Shown here one piece after another: positions 1 through 4,139 of a stretch of DNA of 5,666 nt. Under the pieces are notes generated by a model that was not told the DNA's origin, did not search any database, and saw only the letters and a program-made list of their open reading frames with translations. Every line of letters starts with the position of its first letter. The first letter of the stretch is position 1. Position numbers and translations under genes: made by a program. Origin of the DNA: WARW01 sp964582365 (GTDB taxonomy: Bacteria > Patescibacteriota > Microgenomatia > UBA12405); assembly GCA_964582365.1 (NCBI GenBank), contig CAZOQV010000032.1, forward strand, positions 1 to 5,666, given 5' to 3'.

Positions 1-969
1 GGAGCCGGCATCCAAGCCAACAAATGGTATCACATTGCCGCCTCTGCCACCAAAAACGGAACCGCCACTATTTTTGTCAATGGTATCGGTCTAACCTCGT
101 TCACTTCAGGAAATAATTCTTGGGTATCCACCGACAAATTAACTTTCGGCGACCTCAGGCCAGCCAGAAATATTTCTTTTAGTGGAAAAATGGACGATGT
201 TAAATTTTACGACTATATCCGTACCCCAGCCCAAATCGCCTACGACTACAACAAAGGCGCCCCAATTGCTTGGTGGAAATTCGATGAATGCCAAGGCAAC
301 ATCGCCAACGATTCATCTGGTGTTGGTAACACCGGAGTGATCGTTATTGGATCATCTGGCACTCAAAACTCACTCGGAACATGTCAAACAGGAACATCAG
401 CAGCCTGGACCAATGGTGCCAGCGGTAAGGTCAACAGTTCGCTAAACTTTGATGGAACAGATGATGTTGTAAATTTTGGTGATGTGTCAACTTTAGAAGG
501 TATGAAAGGTATTACCACTTCCGCTTGGATATATCGAAAAACAGACATGGGGAATAATGAAACAATTTTATCTAAATATTGGGACGGAACAGATCGTTCA
601 TATTTTATGCTAGTCAATAGTAGTGATCAACTTCGTTGCTTAATTCCCACTGATACTAATAATGATAACGATTCGGCAGTTGGTTCAACTATCAACTTAA
701 ATCAATGGTATTTTGTTACTTGTACTTGGGATAGTACCACGGGTTTAATTAAAGCTTACGTTAATGGTAACTATATCAATCAACAATCACAGCCAGGAAA
801 TATCATAAGGACAAATTCTTCACCTATTCAAATAGGAAGAGATTATTATGCTAATACTCAAAATAGTCTTTTTTCCGGTCAAATCGACGACGTTCGCATC
901 TACAATTACGCTCTCACTGCTGAACAAATAAAAGTTTTATATAACGGCGGCGGAACATCATTTAACTAA
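1..969 (+). CDS. LamG-domain (concanavalin A-like) surface protein, 5' end outside window
   Basis: The frame is open from base 1 to a TAA at 967-969, giving 322 visible residues. The gene therefore starts upstream, and the Met at base 190 is internal. Two LamG/laminin-G-like jelly-roll modules are visible. The first is a C-terminal part (residues about 1-86) with NKWYHIA and the closing strand GKMDDVKFYDYIRTPAQI. The second is complete (about 89-320), beginning APIAWWKFDE, with NQWYFVTCTWD and YVNGNYI in the middle and closing with GQIDDVRIYNYALTAEQI. Such modules bind glycans or proteins in secreted adhesins and enzymes. I see no catalytic domain in the visible part, so adhesin or sheath-like surface protein is an inference. 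The middle of module 2 (about bases 500-870) uses mostly T- or A-ending codons, while its flanks favour C-ending ones. The gene converges with the leftward gene at 1099-1950. Confidence 0.88.
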   Translation, partial: GAGIQANKWYHIAASATKNGTATIFVNGIGLTSFTSGNNSWVSTDKLTFGDLRPARNISFSGKMDDVKFYDYIRTPAQIAYDYNKGAPIAWWKFDECQGNIANDSSGVGNTGVIVIGSSGTQNSLGTCQTGTSAAWTNGASGKVNSSLNFDGTDDVVNFGDVSTLEGMKGITTSAWIYRKTDMGNNETILSKYWDGTDRSYFMLVNSSDQLRCLIPTDTNNDNDSAVGSTINLNQWYFVTCTWDSTTGLIKAYVNGNYINQQSQPGNIIRTNSSPIQIGRDYYANTQNSLFSGQIDDVRIYNYALTAEQIKVLYNGGGTSFN

Positions 970-987
970 ACCACCTTTGTCTTGTCA

Positions 988-1019
988 TTGTAGAGACGCG
1001 CCATGGTGCGTCTCTACAA
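988..1019. repeat. 32-bp near-perfect palindrome downstream of the LamG gene
   Basis: The two arms, TTGTAGAGACGC and GCGTCTCTACAA, match over 12 bp around an 8-nt centre, GCCATGGT, which itself contains the palindrome CCATGG. It begins 18 bp after the LamG stop codon. On the + strand it is followed by A residues, not T, so it is a poor intrinsic terminator for the LamG gene. The GTAGAGACGC arm resembles dispersed short palindromes I recall from cyanobacterial and other genomes. That recollection is from memory and unverified. Confidence 0.85.
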
Positions 1020-1046
1020 AAAATAATCCCTTTACTTTATTTTCAA

Positions 1047-1079
1047 AACCCACACTGCCCTCCCTTGACAAGGGAGGGC
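1047..1079 (+). repeat. CCTCCCTT/AAGGGAGG hairpin element, copy A
   Basis: The copy has the head AACCCAC (1047-1053), a 3-nt spacer, then a 23-nt palindrome (1057-1079) with arms GCCCTCCCTTG and CAAGGGAGGGC around one central base. It shares head and hairpin with copies B and C and lies on the strand of the LamG gene, downstream of its stop. It may serve as a 3'-end or transcription-stop structure, but no T-tract follows it on this strand. Confidence 0.7.
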
Positions 1080-1098
1080 TTAAAAACCAAAATCTGAT

Positions 1099-1950
1099 CT
1101 AGACCTCCTTTTTCAAGGGAGGAAGGGGCCCTTTGGGAAGGTGGGTTTTTAACCCCAAATAATTTTGATTACTTAGCACCTTACTATCGGTTATTTTTTC
1201 AAAATTTTCTTTAACTTTTTTAGTATATCGACCACCCTCTTTGGCCGATATGGCATTTTTGTTAAAACCAATTGCCTTTTCCCTTTCTGCTATTTTATTT
1301 GTCGTTAATTCTGCTAATGAAGTAAATAATAATTCAGCATCAGTCATATTGTCTCGCAAATTATGACCTTTAAGATTTTTTAAATTTTTATGTTCTTTAA
1401 CTGTTAAACCCGTCCATTCTTGATGAATTATATTTGTCAAAATAGCAAACTCTTCCTGTTCTTTTATTTCATGATTAGCCCAATAATCGGTCAATTTATT
1501 CCTTATTTCTTGACCACGCATTCTTTGTTCAATCCATTTTATTGAATGCCCCATTAAATTCCAATTTTCTCTGGCTCTATTTAAGGAAATTTCTGGATCA
1601 CTAATTTCTTTTAATCTTTCGTAACCCACCTTAGCCAACCATAATTTAAACGGTTCGACTTTTGGTGAAGGAATTGATTGAATTAGACGAAAAATTGTTT
1701 CCGTGTCAGCACAGTCAGTAAATCGTACTTTGCCATCAGATGCAGTCATTTTCAAACCGTTACATTTTGTAACGGTTTCACTTGATCCTTCATCTAATAA
1801 TCTTTTTTTAAGAACACGCCAATATACGGCAGGATTAATACTGCCGGTTAAGGCTGAGATAATATCAACAATAGAAAAGAACCATTTTTCTTGATTTTCA
1901 TCCCAAAGACGACGAATTTGTTTTTGGTCAAAAATAATTATTTGTTTCAT
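1099..1950 (-). CDS. BRO-N / DinD-like putative DNA-binding protein
   Basis: The predicted product has 283 residues from the ATG at 1950-1948 (MKQIIIFDQKQIRRLWDE). Residues about 3-110 look like a BRO-N (prophage antirepressor, COG3617-type) domain, with KWFFSIVDIISALTG followed by the PAVYWRVLKKRL helix and PFKLWLAKVGYERL. Residues about 120-250 resemble the C-terminal part of E. coli DinD, a DNA-damage-inducible protein; EFAILTNIIHQEWTGL and the K-rich LKNLKGHNLRDNMTDAEL segment are the clearest stretches. The family is linked to DNA binding and prophage or SOS regulation, but the role here is unknown. An in-frame ATG at 1992 would add 14 residues. I reject it because a good promoter lies between the two Mets. 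The last 16 residues (KTHLPKGPLPPLKKEV) are encoded by repeat copy B and are probably not part of the conserved fold. The stop is TAG. Confidence 0.85.
   Translation of the reverse strand: MKQIIIFDQKQIRRLWDENQEKWFFSIVDIISALTGSINPAVYWRVLKKRLLDEGSSETVTKCNGLKMTASDGKVRFTDCADTETIFRLIQSIPSPKVEPFKLWLAKVGYERLKEISDPEISLNRARENWNLMGHSIKWIEQRMRGQEIRNKLTDYWANHEIKEQEEFAILTNIIHQEWTGLTVKEHKNLKNLKGHNLRDNMTDAELLFTSLAELTTNKIAEREKAIGFNKNAISAKEGGRYTKKVKENFEKITDSKVLSNQNYLGLKTHLPKGPLPPLKKEV
1104..1147 (-). repeat. CCTCCCTT/AAGGGAGG hairpin element, copy B, inside the BRO gene end
   Basis: Read on the minus strand this 44-bp copy has the head AACCCACC (1147-1140), a 17-nt middle containing CCCAAAGGG, and a 19-nt imperfect hairpin with arms CCTCCCTT and AAGGAGG. 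Its 8+17+19 plan equals that of copy C exactly, although the middles differ in sequence. It encodes the C-terminal tail of the BRO-N gene. Past the stop, the minus strand becomes T-rich (about 1098-1081), so it could also help end transcription. Confidence 0.7.
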
Positions 1951-1956
1951 AATCAA

Positions 1957-1985
1957 ATTATGAACCGAACAAAACACGAAATCAA
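1957..1985 (-). promoter_or_regulatory. Sigma70-like promoter of the BRO-N gene, apparently leaderless
   Basis: On the minus strand a -35 TTGATT (1985-1980) is separated by 17 bp from a -10 CATAAT (1962-1957). The ATG begins 7 nt after the -10 box, at the expected transcription start. No Shine-Dalgarno sequence precedes it; the six bases before the ATG are TTGATT. This supports a leaderless mRNA and decides the start at 1950. The 10-mer AATCAAATTA (+ strand) occurs at 1951-1960 and again at 1987-1996, framing the promoter. Confidence 0.5.
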
Positions 1986-2003
1986 TAATCAAATTAATAT
2001 ATT

Positions 2004-2019
2004 TGTAATTAGTATTACA
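2004..2019. promoter_or_regulatory. Operator-like inverted repeat TGTAAT-N4-ATTACA
   Basis: This is a perfect 6-bp inverted repeat with a 4-bp spacer, centred about 30 bp upstream of the -35 box of the BRO-N gene. The size and symmetry fit a dimeric repressor or activator site. The region is very AT-rich, so chance is possible. No binding protein can be named from sequence alone. Confidence 0.35.
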
Positions 2020-2053
2020 CGATTATTATTTTTTTAACAACAATAATCTATCT

Positions 2054-2095
2054 TATTCATAAATCTTAAATCATAATTCTTACTTCATAAATCAT
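2054..2095. repeat. Degenerate heptanucleotide tract (AAATCAT-like)
   Basis: Six consecutive 7-nt units read TATTCAT, AAATCTT, AAATCAT, AATTCTT, ACTTCAT, AAATCAT. The period of exactly seven is kept although units have drifted. Related units occur at 2155-2182 and, inside a coding region, at 4326-4353. Confidence 0.55.
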
Positions 2096-2154
2096 TATAA
2101 TATATCCCATAACAATTCTTTGCTACATACCTCACATAACTTTTTCTACGACCT

Positions 2155-2182
2155 AAAATCTATAATCTAAATCCTAATTTTT
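2155..2182. repeat. Short degenerate heptanucleotide tract (AAATCT-like)
   Basis: Four units with a 7-nt period read AAAATCT, ATAATCT, AAATCCT, AATTTTT. This is weaker than the other tracts and might be chance in AT-rich DNA, but the period matches them. Confidence 0.4.
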
Positions 2183-2324
2183 CCCTTGTTCTAAATACAA
2201 AAATACTCTCTCTTCCTCTTAGCAATAAAACACCACCTCTGCTAACAAAAATCAAACAAATATATCACAGGTAAACATTCGGGCACATTAAGGTTCAAAA
2301 ATTAAATCAGAAAAAACATCTTAT

Positions 2325-2366
2325 AAAAAACCCTTTGTCCTTTCAGGACATTTCCCTTAAAAAGGG
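2325..2366 (-). terminator. Probable intrinsic terminator of the Ig-like membrane protein gene
   Basis: On the minus strand the hairpin GTCCT-GAA-AGGAC (2349-2337) is followed by AAAGGG and then a run of six T (2330-2325). The AAAGGG can also pair with the upstream CCCTTT (2366-2361), closing a larger stem just before the T-run. This is the only place in the 3' region of this gene where a stem is followed by a clear T-tract. Confidence 0.45.
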
Positions 2367-2425
2367 CAACTTCAAAAGTTAAATTTTAGCCTCCCTTTTT
2401 AAGGGAGGTCCTCAATTTATTGAGG
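2337..2425. repeat. Cluster of five consecutive short hairpins
   Basis: Within 89 bp there are five separate inverted repeats: 2337-2349 (GTCCT/AGGAC), 2354-2366 (CCCTT/AAGGG), 2368-2380 (AACTT/AAGTT), 2390-2408 (CCTCCCTT/AAGGGAGG) and 2410-2425 (CCTCAAT/ATTGAGG). The first three are each 13 nt long with 3-nt loops. The cluster would form the 3' untranslated region of the leftward gene at 2437-2847 and suggests mRNA protection, termination, or stacked mobile palindromes. Confidence 0.65.
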
Positions 2426-2433
2426 GGTGGGTT
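2390..2433 (-). repeat. CCTCCCTT/AAGGGAGG hairpin element, copy C
   Basis: On the minus strand the head AACCCACC (2433-2426) is followed by a 17-nt middle that is itself a hairpin (CCTCAAT/ATTGAGG), then a 19-nt hairpin with perfect 8-bp arms CCTCCCTT and AAGGGAGG. It starts only 3 bp past the stop codon of the Ig-like gene. Its total length of 44 bp and internal spacing equal copy B. Confidence 0.75.
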
Positions 2434-2436
2434 TCG

Positions 2437-2847
2437 TTATCTAAACGTCACCGTCACTGTTCCGCTTAACGGCATTCCACTAACTTGCGCTGACAATTCA
2501 TATTGTCTAGCTTCTGCTGAAGTCAATTCAAACAAAGCTTTACCACTAGCATCAGTTACTGCTTCCAGCTCTCCTAGCCCACTCAATTGAACCAATTTTC
2601 CTTTAATCCCCTTGCCTGTTTTATCTAAAACAAAAACATTCACCACACATTTATCCTCCCCATCTGCTCTAGCCATCATTTTCTGACCAATCAATAAAGA
2701 ATCTTTGACTGAAACAGTTTGATTTGTACTTGCTTTAACTAAAGTATTTAACGTTTTTGGAATAACCGATGTCCCTAAAAAAAACAAAACTACTAAACCT
2801 ATCACGATTCCTATTGCACTAAATAAAACCTTATTATTTATTTTCAT
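2437..2847 (-). CDS. Membrane-anchored Ig-like (Big_1/carboxypeptidase-regulatory-like) domain protein
   Basis: The predicted product has 136 residues starting MKINNKVLFSAIG at the ATG at 2847-2845. A single hydrophobic helix (about residues 7-29, ending VVLFFLGTSVI) follows a short basic N-terminus, so the protein is likely anchored with its C-terminus outside. Residues about 66-136 look like one beta-sandwich module. Features are CVVNVFVLDKTGKGIKG, the turn VTDASGKALFEL and the closing strand GTVTVTF, a pattern typical of Ig-like or invasin-type and carboxypeptidase-regulatory domains. No catalytic residues are apparent. A structural or pilus-like surface role is an inference. An in-frame Met seven codons upstream (2868) lies above the -10 box and is rejected. 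The gene is followed by hairpin element C and a probable terminator, so it looks monocistronic. Confidence 0.8.
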   Translation of the reverse strand: MKINNKVLFSAIGIVIGLVVLFFLGTSVIPKTLNTLVKASTNQTVSVKDSLLIGQKMMARADGEDKCVVNVFVLDKTGKGIKGKLVQLSGLGELEAVTDASGKALFELTSAEARQYELSAQVSGMPLSGTVTVTFR

Positions 2848-2856
2848 AGTGAGTAA

Positions 2857-2865
2857 ATAATAGCA
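2857..2865 (-). promoter_or_regulatory. Extended -10 promoter of the Ig-like protein gene, nearly leaderless
   Basis: The minus strand reads TGCTATTAT, an extended -10 box (TGn plus TATTAT), ending 9 nt before the ATG at 2847. The transcript would start about 3 nt before the start codon, with no room for a Shine-Dalgarno site. No good -35 box is visible at 16-18 bp, which is acceptable for an extended -10 promoter. Confidence 0.4.
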
Positions 2866-3125
2866 CAAAAAAATGATACAAGCACCAAAATACTCTATTT
2901 TAGCAATAACCTACCACTCCTGCTAATATTCAATAAATTAAAAAATATGGCTTAAAATAGGTATTTTAAAGATAAATTTAAACCCAAAAAAGTAAAAAAT
3001 AATCCAAAAACTAATTGCTCCTTTAAAAAAAGCTACAAATTACTTCTAATTAACTCCATATATATCAAACCTATCATTCTTAAGCTCTTCATCAATTTTA
3101 CCTTCAAATTCTTATTCTTTTAATA

Positions 3126-3164
3126 AAAAAGATGGTGTTGATGTTTAAATTAAATCATCTTTTT
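3126..3164. repeat. Inverted repeat AAAAAGATG / CATCTTTTT
   Basis: Arms of 9 bp at 3126-3134 and 3156-3164 are separated by 21 nt. The A-tract/T-tract design could act as a weak bidirectional terminator, but the stem is GC-poor and no gene visibly ends here. It may be chance. Confidence 0.3.
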
Positions 3165-3236
3165 ACCTCAAAACTACATCAATTAATATCTTTTAGTCTT
3201 AACCGCATATCTCCGCATTATTATTTTTATTGGGCA

Positions 3237-3258
3237 TTAGAAATTAGATATTTAGATT
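3237..3258. repeat. Short TTAGAAA-like tract
   Basis: The units TTAGAAA, TTAGATA and, one base out of phase, TTAGATT follow one another. They match the unit of the large array at 4073-4114, suggesting the same repeat family, much decayed. Confidence 0.4.
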
Positions 3259-3310
3259 TAATTTGTATCACATCGATAGTACTTGTACCCACCGTGTTAA
3301 CCATCGTGAA

Positions 3311-3338
3311 ATTGAAAATTGAAAATTGAAAATTGAAA
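3311..3338. repeat. Perfect heptanucleotide tandem repeat (ATTGAAA)x4
   Basis: Four identical copies of ATTGAAA are followed by a partial fifth unit. It lies in non-coding DNA about 55 bp upstream of the operon promoter. The unit is one base different from ATTAGAA and identical by rotation to the TTGAAAT variant seen at 4116-4129. Confidence 0.9.
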
Positions 3339-3391
3339 ATTTTAAAAAACCTACTATCAAAATAGATCATTAAAACACTAAAAATGGCCTA

Positions 3392-3420
3392 TTGACAGCC
3401 TTTTTCTAATAGTAGATATT
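3392..3420 (+). promoter_or_regulatory. Sigma70-like promoter of the microprotein/fibre operon
   Basis: A consensus -35 TTGACA (3392-3397) is followed after 17 bp by GATATT (3415-3420), a 4/6 match to the -10 consensus. The start would be near 3427, giving a leader of about 26 nt before the ATG at 3453. A second TATAAA at 3431-3436 could serve instead. No Shine-Dalgarno sequence precedes the first gene. Confidence 0.45.
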
Positions 3421-3452
3421 ATATATATATTATAAATAAATCCATATAAACC

Positions 3453-3581
3453 ATGTATAAATCATATAAATTTGAACCCAAATCTTTATCACCGCAGAAA
3501 AAATTCGACTTCCATCAGACTGCTGAAAAGCTAGTCCCTTTTTTAATCATTGCGGCCACTTTCGTCTGGCTCTGGAAATAG
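3453..3581 (+). CDS. 42-residue single-pass membrane microprotein
   Basis: The ATG at 3453 opens a 42-codon frame ending in TAG at 3579-3581. The N-terminal half is polar and basic (MYKSYKFEPKSLSPQKKFDF). The C-terminal end, LVPFLIIAATFVWLWK, is a hydrophobic helix ending with Trp-Leu-Trp-Lys. It probably sits in the membrane with a cytoplasmic N-terminus. I do not recognise a family. Support for it being real comes from the promoter just upstream, the typical membrane composition, and the 10-nt gap to the next gene in the same direction. A role together with the following membrane-spanning protein is an inference from this operon-like layout. Confidence 0.6.
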   Translation: MYKSYKFEPKSLSPQKKFDFHQTAEKLVPFLIIAATFVWLWK

Positions 3582-3591
3582 TCTTTTTTCT

Positions 3592-4083
3592 ATGACTGTC
3601 CCGATTGTTATCTCTTATCAAAATTGGCTCAAATCAAAATCCTATTCCGAGGCCACTATTCGCAACTACCTTGTCGACCTCAACAAATATCTTTCCTTCT
3701 CTTCTGTAGATTCACAAATCACTGACAAAATATTTAACGAAGACAATCTAATCTCTTATTTCCAAAATATAAACCAAGACCAAAATTACAAACGTTTTCT
3801 AGCCTCTCTCTCTAAATTTTTTCAATTTGCATTAGATCAACATCTAATTTCCACTAATCCTTTTCCAAAAGCCCTTAAAAGCAGTGGTGAACCTATGTGT
3901 CCGCCCTTTGAAGACCTTATCAAAACATATCAACAGCAATTAGAAGCCAAAAAGTTCTCTATTTCGACTATACGAAACTATATCAATGATATTCATCAGT
4001 TTATTAATTGGGCACAATCATCAAGGTTTAATGACCAATTTCCAATATCCAATGACAAAAATTTAAAAATTATTAGAAATTAG
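3592..4083 (+). CDS. N-terminal fragment of interrupted gene: tandem tyrosine-recombinase core-binding (SAM-like) domains
   Basis: From the ATG at 3592 there are 163 codons. Residues about 5-92 form one four-helix SAM-like, core-binding domain of the kind found N-terminal to Xer/phage integrase catalytic domains: SYQNWLKSKSYSEATIRNY, then FLASLSKFFQFALDQHLIS. Residues 103-147 begin a second copy, KTYQQQLEAKKFSISTIRNY, which shares YQ..L..K..S..TIRNY..D with the first. Native sequence ends at Phe146-Asn147. Residues 148-163 (starting DQFPISNDKN) are encoded by a repeat insert and end at a TAG within it. The rest of the second domain continues in another frame from 4140. No catalytic R/H/Y recombinase domain follows, so this is probably a DNA- or protein-binding module and not an active recombinase. 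A TTG at 3550 would overlap the upstream gene and is less likely as the start. Confidence 0.75.
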   Translation: MTVPIVISYQNWLKSKSYSEATIRNYLVDLNKYLSFSSVDSQITDKIFNEDNLISYFQNINQDQNYKRFLASLSKFFQFALDQHLISTNPFPKALKSSGEPMCPPFEDLIKTYQQQLEAKKFSISTIRNYINDIHQFINWAQSSRFNDQFPISNDKNLKIIRN

Positions 4084-4139
4084 AAATTAGAAATTAGAAA
4101 TTAGAAATTAGAAATTTGAAATTTGAAATTTTATTTAAT
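4033..4139. repeat. 107-bp heptanucleotide array interrupting the gene, flanked by TTTAAT direct repeats
   Basis: TTTAAT occurs at 4027-4032 and 4134-4139. The 107 bp counted from the end of the first copy to the end of the second is almost all of 7-nt period. In register from 4032 the units are TGACCAA, TTTCCAA, TATCCAA, TGACAAA, AATTTAA, AAATTAT, then six TAGAAAT and two TTGAAAT. Because 7 is not a multiple of 3, TAG or TGA appears in every frame. Length 107 equals 2 modulo 3, exactly the offset between the upstream and downstream frames. It therefore behaves like an insertion with a 6-bp target duplication. No transposase or terminal inverted repeat is present. Confidence 0.75.

Larger units (their letters stand above)
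1993..2324. other. AT-rich spacer between BRO-N promoter and the hairpin cluster
   Basis: I find no convincing gene on either strand. The stretch contains the operator-like dyad at 2004-2019 and two degenerate 7-nt repeat tracts (2054-2095 and 2155-2182). The remainder is AT-rich sequence without a recognised signal. Confidence 0.6.
2866..3391. other. AT-rich intergenic spacer between divergent transcription units
   Basis: I see no supported gene here. A 65-codon open frame at 3132-3329 is dismissed because it starts within a hairpin arm and runs through repeat sequence. The region contains an inverted repeat at 3126-3164 and heptanucleotide tracts at 3237-3258 and 3311-3338. It ends at the promoter of the rightward operon. 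Confidence 0.6.

Noticed and set aside
384..617. Open frame on the minus strand, 77 codons
   Set aside because: It lies entirely opposite the well-supported LamG module and shows no domain or promoter; it is a shadow frame.
988..1019. Intrinsic terminator for the LamG gene
   Set aside because: The stem is strong, but A residues rather than a T-tract follow on the + strand, so the palindrome is described as a repeat instead.
1703..1894. Open frame on the plus strand, 63 codons
   Set aside because: It is antisense to the BRO-N domain, with no start signal and no recognisable features.
3132..3329. Open frame on the plus strand, 65 codons, hydrophobic
   Set aside because: It starts within an inverted-repeat arm, runs through TTAGAAA-like sequence and ends in the ATTGAAA array. 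Hydrophobicity is expected from AT-rich random codons, and no promoter or ribosome binding site is seen.
3550..3591. TTG start for the SAM-like domain gene, adding 14 residues
   Set aside because: It would overlap the microprotein frame by 32 bp. The added residues are Ser/Gly-rich and unrelated to the domain, and the ATG at 3592 sits at normal operon spacing.
3592..4083. Active XerC/XerD-type recombinase
   Set aside because: Only core-binding-like domains are present. The sequence passes into a membrane helix and ectodomain without the catalytic Arg/His/Tyr domain.
4073..4128. Phase variation by simple gain or loss of 7-nt units
   Set aside because: Three or more TAGAAAT units put a stop in every frame, so changing copy number alone cannot reopen the gene; only removal of almost the whole block would.
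4032..4129. CRISPR-like array
   Set aside because: Units are 7 nt with no spacers, and no cas gene is present; it is a simple tandem repeat.
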